From Ceratodon purpureus (lineage: Eukaryota > Streptophyta > Bryopsida > Pseudoditrichales > Ditrichaceae), in assembly GCA_014871385.1 (NCBI GenBank), contig CM026433.1, positions 6,149,585 to 6,213,584 on the forward strand: a DNA stretch of 64,000 nt. Reading direction: 5' to 3'. The position numbers and the translations under genes are program-made. The notes under the pieces were generated by a model. It did no database searches. It saw nothing but the letters and a program-made list of their open reading frames with translations, and was not told the DNA's origin. Of the stretch, positions 11,595 through 23,938 are shown in pieces. Numbering within the stretch: the stretch's first letter is position 1; each line of letters opens with the position of its first letter.

Positions 11595-13741
11595 GTGATG
11601 TTTAGTCAAATTACGGACGAGCCTCTGCTTGGTCAAGTTTCTCCAGTACACATCATGGGTAGTTTTCTCACTCCCAAGAGTTCCAAACTCTTGATGAGTT
11701 CTCCAGAGGCAGATGTGGTGGTGAGTATAGACTTCGGGACGACCTTCTCCGGCTGCGCGTACGCGACAAGATTAAATCCTTCCCAAGTGTTCTCACCCTT
11801 TCTGTGGCCGGATACTGATGGTCAGTATCCTAAGACCAAGTCTGAACTGTATTACTCCAGGGATGCCAAGGGGGAGCTCGTGTACAAGAGCTGGGGGGCC
11901 ACGGCTCTGGTGGATTTTACTCAAGCTGCGTCTGCATCTTCCGGCGAGTTGATCCGTGAGTTCAAACTCCATCTTGCGCCCAGTTCTCACTATGAAGAGC
12001 CACCTACTCCCCTGCCGGCTGGTTTGACAATCGACACTGTGATCATAGACTACTTGCGAGAGATTTCTAGATTTTACATCGAACAGCTGCGAGAGACGTT
12101 CGGAAGCCAGTTCAGTATGCAAGATGTGCAGTGGTGTTTGACAGTTCCTGCCATTTGGGACGACGGTGCCAAGCAACTCATGCAGTCCTATGCAGAAGCG
12201 GCGGGGATGGTTCAAACGTGGAACTCTGACGGATCAACCAGTGAGGGTAGCCCGTATCCACTCATTATAGTTTTGGAACCGGAGGCCGCAGCTGTGTGCA
12301 GTCTTACCCATTTCAATCAACTTAAGTTCGACAAAGGAGACAAGTTTATGACTGCCGACCTCGGCGGGGGAACTGTCGATATCGTCGTCCACGAGAAGGT
12401 CTGGCAGAGCACCAACGACGAAACAAATCTTGAGGTAGCTCCTTCATCATTTCCTTCGAAACAATGCTTAGTATCTGATGGCTGGACATTAGATTCATTT
12501 GCTAATAACATTTAAAATCTCCCTGCTGCGCCATCTGAATATATCTAAAGTACTGAACTTAGCAAAAGTTCTCCGTCGATATGTGTAAGGACGCAATTGG
12601 TTTTTTGATCCATATGTAGATGAGGGAAGTAACCAAGAGCTCAGGCGGACTCTGCGGGGCAACCTATGTCGACAGACAATTCCTCCGCCATCTTCAGGAA
12701 CGAATTCCCTGCCTTCGATCTTTTGCGGAGGAACATCCAAAGGAGATGATCCAAATCCTAAAGTGGTGGGACAGTATCAAGATTCACTTCAACGGGACTT
12801 TGTCTCAGTGGTGGTCCACACCGACTAATCTGGCGGAAGCTTGGAGGCTCCACAACGGAAGAACAGGTCGCCCTGATCCTGCACATGGCTATGGCCATGT
12901 GGAGTTCACCAAGGAGGATTTAATCAGCATCTTTGAGCCTGTGGTGAAGGATGTCATTCAACTTATAGACGATGCACTTCAACCATTCGCTACCGGCGAG
13001 GTGAAGACAATCATGGCCGTCGGGGGCTTCTCTGGAAACCCGTACTTGAAGAAGAGACTGCGAGAGACTTTCATACCACGCCATGTGAAAGAAATCGTGG
13101 TCCCTCCCAATCCAGGCGCTGCGATTTTTGAAGGCGCCGTAATGTTGGGAATCGCACATAAAGACCTGATTACATCCCGAGTGTCCAGGAAGACTTATGG
13201 TCAAGCGATATCCAGAAAATGGAAGAGGGACGATCCAGAAGAACTTCAATTCATGGATGACGACGGAATTCTCAAGTGCAACGACGTCTTCCAGACCTTC
13301 GTTCGGAATGGAGAGGAGGTGCTCAGCGGCGATTCGATAACCAAGGTACTCACTCCATTACACCACCACGCAACAACCATGACATTCAGTATCTACAGCT
13401 CGGAAGCAACCGAAAAGCCCAAATACACAACAGATCCAGGGATGGTGTTGGAGAGCCAGTTCGAGGTGGACATCTCCTCAGGACTGCACCTGGACAAAGA
13501 CAGGATGACGGCGGTGACCATGTACTTCGGCCGGACCAGCATCCAGGTAACTGCCAAGGGCTTGAACTTCGAGGCCAGCGGCGGAGCAGACAAGGCCATC
13601 CCTGTGGCCGTCAAACCGGTTCGCCCCTCCATGAGTTCGTGTAATGCCAGACCACTCAAGTCACCGATGACAGATGATTTGGAGGAAACCATGTCCAGGA
13701 TGCGAATCATGTCACTTCCTCGCGCCTTTGAATCGTTTTGA
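11595..13741 (+). CDS. HSPA12-like HSP70-superfamily ATPase
   Basis: Divergent HSP70/actin-fold ATPase of the HSPA12 type, found in animals, fungi, algae and some lower plants. Two exons: 11595-12434 and 12620-13741, with intron GAG|gtagct to tatgtag|ATG in phase 0, giving 653 residues. The intron is needed, because the open frames stop inside it. Phosphate-1 motif VSIDFGTTFSGCAYA at about 43-57; phosphate-2 motif FMTADLGGGTVDIVVHE at about 251-267; connecting segment SSGGLCGATYVDRQF at about 287-301, typical of HSPA12; adenosine motif IMAVGGFSGNPYLKKRL at about 411-427. No EEVD tail, and the substrate-binding part is short and unlike canonical Hsp70, so chaperone activity should not be assumed. 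No signal peptide. Alternative starts at Met 21 or Met 34 would leave the ATPase domain intact. Convergent with the carbonic anhydrase gene. Confidence 0.88.
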
Positions 13742-14459
13742 AATGAGGATTCCAAGTCCTTGGCATATCTGCCCACAACAGCCAACTAGATTCTAGTGAA
13801 CTCGTAGAAACTTCGATTGCATAAATTTGTAAACCAAGATTCAGAACAACGAGAGTTAATGATATACCTACACAATGCCTCCAGAGTGAGTTGTAGATGT
13901 TTTCAGTATCTCAATGGAGAGCATGTGTACATGCAGTCCTAGGAATTGACAAGATGGACTGATCAAAACGTTATCTCTTCTTCAACAGATTTTATGTTGT
14001 CATAGTAGCACAAGCACAGGTCCACGAGAACAGTGATAAAGGATCGTCTCGATGCTCTGCAAAATGTACATGTTAGATCTAACCCATTCAAGATTATGTA
14101 CACTCAATTTTATTGTTACAATGTATCTCTTACACTTTGAACGCACTTGATTGATTGTTTGTAATACATCAAATCTGTCGTATGAGAGACCATAAAACTG
14201 TAAGAAAATGGGCGCGCCATACAGACAGTGTTAAACGCTGTGCACAAAGACAAACATGGGATGACCGTGTAAATAGCTGCGGTCCCAATATCGAATATCA
14301 AACTGCCAGCAGAATTAACCATGTAACCTGGTTTATGAAGAAAAATCTTATTAGAATGTTGCTGCATTGGTAGTGCTGGTACAGAACCTTGAAAAACTCT
14401 CAACAGTTCAAGTCTGAAACTTTCTTCGCACACAGGACCCTCCACAATCCAGTGGTATC
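13742..14459. other. Convergent 3' regions of HSPA12-like and carbonic anhydrase genes
   Basis: No supported gene. Short ORFs here do not resemble proteins. It probably contains both 3' UTRs. Confidence 0.4.
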
Positions 14460-16694
14460 CTATGCATGAATAGGAACTTCTTCTCGCTCAATTTCCCAGC
14501 TAGTCAACTGCCCTTCAATAAAATCATAGTGCATACCATAAATATGCAATTTGCCAGTCTTGACACGCTCCTCAATGAAAGGAAAGGTCAGCAAATTAGC
14601 AAGTGATACATTCACTGCTTCCTGCATTCCAAACAATCCTTCTAAATGAGAAAACCTTCATTTTTAGCAGCCCAGACCCAGAGCTAAAGAACATCTTTGC
14701 TAAACCTCGCAAAATAAATATCTTTGAATTGATGAGGGATGGCACACGAGGTTGATGCCAAAACTCCCTTGTTGAGTCAATCACTTTTCACAAAAGAATG
14801 ACAATAGGAAATTAAGAATCTTACCTGTTCACAAAAAGTACATTGTTCCTGGAACGGCTTTCCTGAGAATAAGGACAGTGTCTTCTTCTTTGCAGGAAGC
14901 CCAATCCTAATCCAGCTTCCAACGAAGTCGCTGCGAGGATAACAAGCTATGAGTAGAGCAACAATAAGTAAAATTTTGAAATTCAGTATATTTCAGTGAC
15001 CAATTTTAGGAATGTCCGAAAGTAGCGGAAAGACATAGTACCCTGAGTAGGTGTCTCGACTCATCAGCGCTTTTATACCTCCACAGTTGCTATGACCCAT
15101 AACTACAATACGTTCCACCTGCAAATTATGGATGTAATCACAGTCACAGTAAAGATATGAGACTGAAAATCTGCAACTCAGTCAGCAGACCAAAACTTTT
15201 TGATGTAAAACACCAATAAAATTAAGAAGTACATGACATGATCTGAAGATTAGGGATAAGTTCGAACCAAACAGAAACTATTCATATTGCATTTGATTTT
15301 CCCTTGCGTACCTGAAGAACTGTAACAGCAAACTCTATAGCAGCACTTGTGCCGTGATGCTCACCCTACACAACCATCGGTACCCAAGTCCCCATTCAAA
15401 ACTTAACAAGTGACGGTCGAAAATATTTCATCACCGAATGCCTAGGCTTTCAACGATCATAACAAGATAGAGCATGCAGGTTGGGAAAAAATGCCAATGC
15501 ACATACCGATCCTTCACAAGGGGGAACCAAATTGGCAACATTCCGGACAATGAAAGCCTCACCAGCCTCCAAACCGTGCAGCATTGTGGGGCACACCCGA
15601 GAGTCTGCGCACGTGATCATCATCACCTGTGCATGTAACCCAAAGCTAAGTATTGCCACTGCAATTCATTGCACACACAAGGCAAGGTTAAGTATAACTC
15701 AAACATAATTACACATGTATGAAAGTTACTTATTTCAAGAGATGTGAGGCACCTTTGGCTCTTGCCCTTCTGCAAGTTTGGCGTAAAGATCCGGTTTCTG
15801 GCTGCAAAAAAAGACTCAGTGCATTAATACTCGACCATGGATGATACACAACCCTGTGTTGATAATTGATATCGTTAAGGACATAACAAGAGAAGAGAGC
15901 TAGAGAATGTGCTTTATGACCTAATCCACGTAAATGTGTTACATACATGGATTCGAAATAACAGATAAATGCACAGTTCCAAATAGGGATGTTGAGATCG
16001 TGCCTGTGAGCTCACAGGAAAAAATAACTACAAAACACTAGACCATTTCTGACAATACACTAACCCGACTAGGATATTAAATCGGCAGGGATGTTTTGAA
16101 CAGGGTATCCAAACACTTGAATCGAAGCAGCAACAATCTACTCTAACCCGGTGGTATGATCAAAACGACAAGAATAAGGGGTCTAAGCAATGTTTTGGAA
16201 AAATTCTTAGCAACACCCAGGGCTTGCTTGGTACATGAAACGACATTACAGGTGATGCTTCTTTCATTGGAAGGATAGGAAACGACTTACTTATACTGGG
16301 TATCCTTGAAATGCTTGAAGCCCTTTTTAAGCTTCTCAATGACATCCCCCGTGCTCTCCACTTCCGTAGTCTCATCCACAATCCCATGGTTCTTCAACAC
16401 ATAGCCCTCCTTGAGCGACCCGCCCAAACCTTGCAGCAGGGAAGCTCTAGCAGTCACAGACCGAGGACGACTAGAAGAACACCTCCCTCCCTCCACTCCA
16501 CCACTCTCCTTCCCTCCAACCCGCCGCCTCAACCCCCCGCGATCACTCACACGCAGAACACACTGCCGAGCAGTACTAGTCACCTTGACTGACCCCACTC
16601 GAAACTCCCGCAAGCTGCCATCGACACCATCAAACCCGGGGGTGAACCCACTCTTACTCACCACACCATAGCCCTGCTGCAACGCCAGGTTCAT
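14460..16694 (-). CDS. Beta-carbonic anhydrase, probably plastid-targeted
   Basis: Catalyses reversible hydration of CO2 to bicarbonate. Seven exons: 16291-16694, 15753-15801, 15507-15626, 15312-15365, 15042-15118, 14825-14930 and 14460-14621, all GT-AG and in phase, giving 323 residues. Zinc site of the plant beta class is complete: TCADSRVCP (Cys157, Asp159, Arg161) and MGHSNCGG (His218, Cys221). Also seen: GEAFIVRNVANLVPP, GTSAAIEFAV, and the C-terminal block LTFPFIEERV followed by LHIYGMHYDFIEGQLTSW. Residues 1 to about 85 are Ser/Arg/Gly-rich with almost no acidic residues early on, like a chloroplast transit peptide, followed by the helix FKHFKDTQYNQKPDLYAKLA that precedes the core. A cytosolic or mitochondrial location cannot be excluded. 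The ATG at 16694 is the only one giving this leader. Confidence 0.93.
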
Positions 16695-17040
16695 CCTGCT
16701 CTAGATAGTATCCGAACACCACAACACCAACTCCGAAATGATGGACCTAGCAACGATCAACTCCTCCGAGACCCAAACAGGGACTGGACTATGTTAGAAT
16801 TACTATCTAGACTAGTACTATGTCGATGATCTCCGAGCATGAATCGATCACCACAGTGAGACGTCTTCCAGATCCGATGGTTGTGAATATCATGCACAGA
16901 AGTTGAAGCTGAGGTTGGGATGCAGGTGATGGAAGATCTAGCTAGATGCTTGCTAGACGAAGGTGGAGTTGGATTTGGTAACTGTGCTCGAAGTGCAAAA
17001 CATCGCCGTCATTTAGACACATGGAAGGGACGTGTTGAGT
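16695..17040. promoter_or_regulatory. Upstream region of the carbonic anhydrase gene
   Basis: About 350 bp between the CA start and the first dispersed repeat (R). No ORF; contains CTAGATCTAG-like and CTAGACTAGT-like words, but no element I can name. Confidence 0.35.
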
Positions 17041-17650
17041 GTGAGTGGAATGGAATCTAGAAGATGTGAGTTTGGTGTTGAAGTGAGAGTGCAGGTTGTT
17101 GGATGGATGGACAGAAGTTTTGAGGTTGTTGGCAAGTTAGTGGAACAAAATGTCGACCTTGAACAACCCTTCCAAAGCCCTAAAAGTAATTGACTCGTTT
17201 TAAAACCGGTAGTTTGCAAGCCCATCCGCACTCAATGCCTAGGTTAAGTGTTTTTGAGTTCCGAGAGACTTTGGGCGCCTTCACAGATTAGGGTTACAAA
17301 TGGTGCAGAGTGTGTCCGCGATTTATATATTAGGACCCCCGATTTAATGCTTTTGGAGCTCCACACTTTTGGAATGTGTGTAACATGTTTTGGTTCTAAG
17401 GTAGAGGTGCCTATTTTGGATGGAATAAGTAGATTTTTGTATGAGGAAATAAGACATGGTCATGAAAATGACTTAGGCCTGTTGTGATAAGGAATAGTAG
17501 TATTTGAAATAGAGTTCAATCCAAGATATTTCATCATTTTGAAAGTTGAATTGAATAAGTTATGAATTGTTGATGTATAGAATAAAAGTTGCAAAAATGT
17601 GAATTGTAGAGATGTTAAAAATGGATTTGATAATCTAATGTAACCAATAC

Positions 17651-18748
17651 TTAACTCCTAAAGCATTTTGCCATAAAATCCCAAATTCTGCCTCAATTCT
17701 GCTCTGTTTTAGTTCAAGGTAGAATTATGCAAATTTGAACATATTTTAAAGAATCTAACCGTAGGATCTAGTACCTAACTTGTACATGTATGTGTACACA
17801 AAATTTTAGATTGTAACTCTTGACCGTTTGGAAGATCGTAAGATTTAAACTCGAGTGAAAAGTTTTTTTTTGGTACTCTTTAGCAGGGACAATCACCCTT
17901 TGGAGAGTGAAACAGCCAATTTTTTGAGATTGTGTGGTTGGAGGCTCTTCAGTTTTGGATTCTAAAGTGAGTTGGAAGTATGCTCAAAAAAATTGAAGAC
18001 AATACAACACACAGAAGCATTGGAAAACCACATTTCCAATGACGGGAGTCAAATGAAATGCATATACACTAGCTCTTTTTCCACACTACAAATGCCTGAG
18101 AAGATCATCTATTTTTTGAAATCCGAACAGTGTATACATGCAGTTGTATGGAAAAGAAATTGTAGATGAAAGAAATCCAAAAAATAAATAAATCCAAAAT
18201 AGATATGAATTTTACAGCATATAGTGTGGTTTAGGAGGAGAAAATAGCTAGTGAAGGAAAAATGGGTAACGAAGGTCACCCAATCACTGTTGATCTGTCT
18301 GCAAGTTTTTATTAAACTTGGAATTTTGACTCAGTATATCTCAAGATCCGTACGGTCAAAAATTACAAAACTTTGAAAGTAGATCAACTAGATGGCTCTG
18401 AACAAGATCTTACGGTTGGAATTTTCAAAATCAAGTTTTTTAAAAATTTGTTAAACAATTTCAGAAAAGATCATGAGGAAGTCACTATAGACTGTCATAG
18501 ATTTGGCACACCACTCCCATCGACCACAAAACTGCCCTAGCTGCCTTGAATTGAATTTTGATCTTTAAACACCAATTATTTCTTAACTACTGGCCCGATG
18601 GAAGTAAAATTTGGTCTTGTTGAAAAGATATGACAATTTCCCATGATGTGCCAAAGTTACAGCCGCATCTGATAAAATTTGACTCATAGGTAGCCTAATT
18701 GGACCCTAAATCATACCAAAACTATTGAGTTGATGCTTTAGGGGTTAA
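17651..18748 (+). mobile_element. TTAA element A (about 1.09 kb, piggyBac-like ends)
   Basis: Flanked by TTAA on both sides (17651-17654 and 18745-18748). Ends: CTCCTAAAGC on the left and GCTTTAGGGG on the right, inverted. The unoccupied target is seen at 25513-25516: both loci share ACCAATAC-TTAA-GAATCAAAATTG, with element A between two TTAAs here. No ORF long enough for a transposase. It lies inverted relative to element B, 78 bp away. Confidence 0.8.
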
Positions 18749-18826
18749 GAATCAAAATTGAAACTTACAATAAATATAGATGTAGGTTCTATCACAACTT
18801 TTCAATATGTGGGGCATTTTTTTGGA

Positions 18827-19857
18827 TTAACCCCTAAAGTATCAACTCAACAGTTTTGGTATGATTTAGGGTCCGGTCAGGCTCCCTATGAGTCAAATTT
18901 TATCGGATGTGGCTGTAACTTTGGCACAGCATGGGAAATTGTCATATCTTTCTAGCAAGACCAAATTTTACTTCCATTGGGCCCGTAGTTAAGAAATAAT
19001 TGGTGTTTAAAGATCAAAATTCAATTCAGGGCAGCTCGGGCAGGTTTGTGGCCGATGGGAGTGGTGTACCAAATCTGTGAAAGTCTACAGTGACTTCTAA
19101 ATGATCCTTTCTGAAATTGTTTCATAATTATTTTTTAAATTTGATTTTGAAAAATCCAACCGTAGGATCTTGTTCAGAGCCATCCAATTAGTCTATGTAC
19201 CAAGTTTTGTAAACTTTGACCGTACGGATCTTGAGATATATTTAGTCAAAGTTTCAAGTTTTATAAAAACTGTCAAGACAGATCAACAGTGATTGGGTCA
19301 CCTTCATCACCCATTTTCCCTTCACCATTTTCTCCTCCTAAACCACAGTAAATGCTGTAAAATTCATATCTATTTTGGCTTTATTTATTTTTTGGATTTC
19401 TTTCCTCTACAATTTCTTTTCCACACAAATGCATGTATACACCGTTCGGATTCCCAAAAATTGATGATCTTCTTAGGCATTTGTAGTGTGGAAAAAGAGC
19501 TAGTGTATATGCATTTCATTTGACTCCCGTCACTAGAAATGTGGTTTTTCAATGCTTTTGTGTGCCTCCACCCATGCGATCTTCAAAAATGGACTCTTTT
19601 ACTCTCCGAAGTCTGGTTGTCCCTGCCGGGCAGGGCCAAAAAAAACTTTTTACTCAAGTTCAAACATTATGATCTTCCAAACGGTGAAGAGTTACAGTCT
19701 AAAATTTTGTGTACACATACATGTACAAATTAGGTACTCGATCCTACGGTTAGATTCTCCCAAATACATTTAAATTTGCATAATTCTACTTTGAACTAAA
19801 ACAGGGCAGAATTGAGGCAGAATTTGGGATTTTATGGCCAAATACTTTAGGGGTTAA
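18827..19857 (-). mobile_element. TTAA element B, inverted partner of A
   Basis: Flanked by TTAA (18827-18830 and 19854-19857). Ends CCCCTAAAGTATC and ATACTTTAGGGG are inverted repeats. By eye about 90 percent identical to element A in reverse orientation over its whole length. The sequence corresponding to its target in R copy 2 reads TTAG at 25595-25598 inside matching flanks. Together A and B form arms of more than 1 kb around a 78-bp spacer. Confidence 0.78.
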
Positions 19858-19945
19858 GAGTTTCACCTTCTTGATTCTTTGTACATTTGTAAACTTTATG
19901 GGGCATGGGTTTTTAGAGAGGGTATTTTACCACCCTTTGAATTTT

Positions 19946-20875
19946 TTAACCCCTAAAAATCCAGGAAAGCTGAAATGGGTTTTTGCTGTTTTGGGCAGCC
20001 AAGATGAAGGGGTTAAAATTCATAATTTTGCCTAAGATTTTTACTGGATGCTCCCTATAGTGCAAAGTGTATGTGGTAAAATTTTCAAAGCCAAATTCCA
20101 ATTTTAAGACCTTCATCGAGAAATTTTAGGTTTTAGGTCCAAAACGGGCAGCTTAAAATTAGGGTTTTTTCAAAAAAAAATTCGTGAAATATTTTTATAA
20201 CCAAACCACCACTCAAATTCCAAAGAGACCCAAGTCAAAAAATCAACCAATTTTACAAGGGCAGCCTCCAAAAATTACAAAGACAAGCTTCAAATTTTTG
20301 AATTATTTCTTTCAAAATTCGTCAAAATTTGAGATTTTGAAATTTTTCAAAAATAATTTCGCCCAAAAATAAAAAATGTATAAAGGCACCTACCTAACCA
20401 CCGTTTAGATTTTTCTAAAACCAAGTATACGTAACGTCATACATGTTTTACGATATCAACGTTTTTAGACCCGCTTCTAGAAAATAATTTTTATGAAGGT
20501 TCTAAGAAAATAATAAGTCTCTAAAACTTTGCATGGAGGTACCCAACTTGATTACCTACATGGAAAAAAATATGAGCAAAATGTTTGCGATAATGAACAT
20601 CAAGTCTTCATTTTCACCATTTACCCTATGTCGTTCAGTTAATACCCAAAAAAACTTTTGCTGCAACTTTGAACATTATAATCTCAAAAATGGTAAACAT
20701 CCAACGGTTGAAAATTTCATCAGTACTTCTAAAGAGAGTAAAGTACAAGATCTTACGGTTTGATGTCTAAAAAAAAGAAAAAAAACTGGTCCAAACCGTC
20801 ATTCTCACAAAGCGGTCAAAAATGACAGTTTTGGAACTTGGAGCTTCCAAAAACGGCTGGATTTTTAGGGGTTAA
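19946..20875 (+). mobile_element. TTAA element C
   Basis: TTAA at 19946-19949 and 20872-20875; ends CCCCTAAAAATCC and GGATTTTTAGGGG form a 13-bp perfect inverted repeat. Length between TTAAs 922 bp. Internal sequence is the same family as D, E and I (for example GGGCAGCC.AGATGAAGGGGTTAAAA near the left end). Non-coding. Confidence 0.78.
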
Positions 20876-21804
20876 CCCCTAAAGGTTCTGGAAATCCAAA
20901 ATGGCTCTCAGCTGTTTCGGGCAGCCTAGATGAAGGGGTTAAAAGTAATATTTTTGCCTAAGAATTTTACTGGATGCTCCTTATACCGCAAAGTGTATGT
21001 GGTAAAATTTTCAAAGCCAAATTTCACTTTTAGAACCTTCATCTAGAAATTTTAGGTTTCAAGTCCAAAACGGGCAGTTTAAAATTAGGTTTTTTTAGAA
21101 TTGTTTTTTTGGAAATGTGTTCATAACCAATTCACTACTTAAAATCCAAAGTGGCCTAAGTCAAAAAGCTTACCAATTTTACAAGGGCAGCCTCCAAAAA
21201 TCACAGATACAACCTTCACGGTTTTGGTAATTTTACAATTTTTTCTTTCAAAATTTGTCAAAATTTGAGATTTAGGATTTTTTCAAATTTTTTTTTTCGA
21301 AAATTCAAAAACTCATGGAAGTAACTTTTTACCGTTTACTTTTTTAAAAAACCAAAAGCATTTCACGTCATTTAAGTTTTACCAGATTGTGGTTTTTGTA
21401 CCTTCTTCTCGAAAATAATTTGCATGAAGGCCAAAAAAGTGTAATGAGACTCTAAAATTTTGCATGGAGGTGCCCAACTTAGTTACCTACATGGAAAAAA
21501 ATATGAGCAAAATGTTTGAGGTAACAATAATCAAGTCTCCCTTGGCACCATTTAGAGTATGTCTTTTGCGCAAAGCCAAAAAAAAAAACTGTAAACTTTG
21601 AACGTTATAATCTCACAAATGGTAAAGATCCAGCCCTTGAAATTTATCATGGTATTAGTGCACGTAGCAAGGTTTAAGATCTTACGGTTGGATGTATCAA
21701 AAAGATAAAAAATTAAAAATCATATTTCAACTTCTATAAGGTTGTCAAAAATCACAGTTTCTGGTTTTGGAGGCCCAAAAACGGCTTGAACCTTTAGGGG
21801 TTAA
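20872..21804 (+). mobile_element. TTAA element D, joined to C through one shared TTAA
   Basis: TTAA at 20872-20875 (shared with C) and 21801-21804; ends CCCCTAAAGGTTC and GAACCTTTAGGGG, a 13-bp perfect inverted repeat. 925 bp between TTAAs, exactly the same as element E. The shared TTAA means one element inserted into the TTAA flank of the other. Confidence 0.8.
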
Positions 21805-22877
21805 GTTGTCTTTAATATTCTTTCTTTTAAAGTGTTTGCCTATTTTGATTTAGATGGCATATTTTGATTACATGTCACCGACTATTTTTAATTTTTCCAA
21901 GTATATGCTAATATCACCCACCTCAGTTGAAAATCTACATAACATGTCACCTTATAATAAAATATTTTATATAAGGGGATATAACAAGTTCAAGGAAGCC
22001 TCAATACCAAAAAAATGTGTCTTTTAACAAGTGGATCTAAATAAAAGATGCACAACTTTTGTCTATTTTTTGATATCGACATTTTTGACAGATATCTTGT
22101 GAAAATGAATGATGTATTTACATCATAAACAAATCACTATGCCACGATAATAATAAAGCTAAACAAATCACTATGCAACGATTATACTAATGCTATTGAG
22201 TTCTTTCTCCTCTGCAAGTATAAAAACCTACAAATTAATTTAGTTTGTATCACAAGGTGATCTGGATTTGGAATACCAGGACTAGAAGCTATTGGCCATG
22301 TGAAAATCGTGAGCTAGCATCCTTGCGATCCCAGGTTCAAGTCTGCTTGTCCACGATTCTCATATGCCAATTGATTCAAATTTTAATATTACATTAGTTT
22401 TTATGATAAAGTCGTGTCTTTTTACAAAAAGACCTGAATAAAAGATCGATAATTGACGCTATTGTATCCACACAAAGAATAATAGATCTTTTGTAATGTA
22501 GAATGATGTCTATGCATCATAAACAAATCACTATGCCATGAAGATACTAGTGTTCTTGTGACCTTGTCTTCTTTTATTACTATGAGTGGATTAACCTACA
22601 AATGTACTTTTTATGTATCACTCGTCATCTAGGAAGTTACAATTCAAATGTCGAATCATTAGAAAAGGTGGGTTGTTGGACTAGCATATATGAGGTCTTA
22701 GTTTCAAGGCCTAGTACCTCGTTCTTATGAGCTTGTAAATTTTGGGCCGGGAACCATCTCTTCCCAGTGATTCGGCATCATCTGCAACATTATATATCCT
22801 TCCCCAACACGATCATCAAACATTGACTTGTCAAATATTTGTATTCCATCGTTTTTTAGAGATTGCTAAGTAGTGTA

Positions 22878-23018
22878 CACTAGTAGAAATATGGTCCTTA
22901 AGGACTCGTCCGTGATGACTTAAATGGTCCAAAATCACTCAAATTGAGTGAAAATGAGTCATTTTGGACCATTTAAGTCATTGCGGACGAGTCCTTAAGG
23001 ACCATATTTCTACTAGTG
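22878..23018. mobile_element. 141-bp palindromic CACTA-like MITE
   Basis: Starts CACTAGTAGAAATATGG and ends with its exact reverse complement. The arms are nearly perfect over roughly 60 bp each, with a small central loop around CTCAAATTGAGTG. The CACTAGTAGAAA terminus is typical of CACTA/CMC elements. TGTA precedes and follows the element (22874-22877, 23019-23022); CACTA elements usually duplicate 3 bp, so the exact target site is uncertain. Inserted in repeat R. Confidence 0.75.
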
Positions 23019-23938
23019 TGTACTTTCCAAATAGGATCAATACAATTCAACTGGTGAAATTTATGTATTACATTACCTTTTAGATATTGCAAAGTAGTAT
23101 AACATGGTGAACAACCGTAAAAGGGAAATGAATACTTTGTAATACTGCCAATTGACATTTTAATTTTTTGTTGATGCAATTTTTGATGGAATTTGAATCC
23201 ATACAATCAAAAAAGGATAATGTCTATTCTTCAAATAGAAAAGATGAAAAGGAATAAGTTAATAAAACCTCGTCTTGTTGTGTGATAAATAAAAGCGTAA
23301 CTTTCCATCTTGAATAAAAAAGGGTGAAGAAACTTTGACTTTCCATCAAACAAAGATTTTCCACCATAGACTGAGTTTTTTGTGTTTTCTAATTTTTGGA
23401 CAACTTCAAAGACAATCATGATAGTTTATTACATAAAAATCGCAAAGATTGTAAAACCTCGCAGCCTATGATATCATGGAGTTGCCAAAAATTGTGAGAA
23501 AATGATTTAAAGGAGCATAACTATCTTCTCAGATGCCCTATGCAAACAAATAACATTATATTCCCCAAAAACTCTTGTAATAACCTACGTCCTCAAAATT
23601 TTCCAAAAAACCACATTCAATACTTACATCAGACGAACCTGGCCAAAATCACAAAATCATAATCATCTACCGAATCCACAAACAACACTCTTAAATCAAA
23701 GGTTAAAAATCATGTTTAGAAATTTCAAAATGAGAGTTTGAGAATGTTGCTTGTCCTGATATACTACATAATCTACATGATTTTGATGACGTGCTAAATC
23801 TACAAACTTAACTAACTAATTCTCTTACAGGCACAAGAAACTCTTCTCACAAGCACTAATGAAATATGCTCCAACCGAAGTCACAAGAATAAGTGACGTC
23901 CATCACTTACGAAATCATGCCTCAAGTGACCAGTTTGA

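Larger units (their letters stand above)
17040..23230 (+). repeat. Dispersed repeat R, copy 1, broken up by five insertions
   Basis: Pieces 17040-17650, 18749-18826, 19858-19945 and 21805-23230 line up in order with the nearly uninterrupted copy at about 24870-26700. The differences are elements A, B, C, D and a 141-bp palindrome inserted into it. Shared landmarks: GGATGGATGGACAGAAG, a segment reading GATTAGGGTTACAAATGGT, CCTATTTTGGATGGAATAAG, and the downstream GATGTA..TACATC palindrome followed by CATAAACAAATCACTATG. The body also carries GGTTCAAGTCTGCTTG, which resembles a tRNA B box. I see no transposase or reverse transcriptase, so R is non-autonomous or decayed. Confidence 0.7.
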
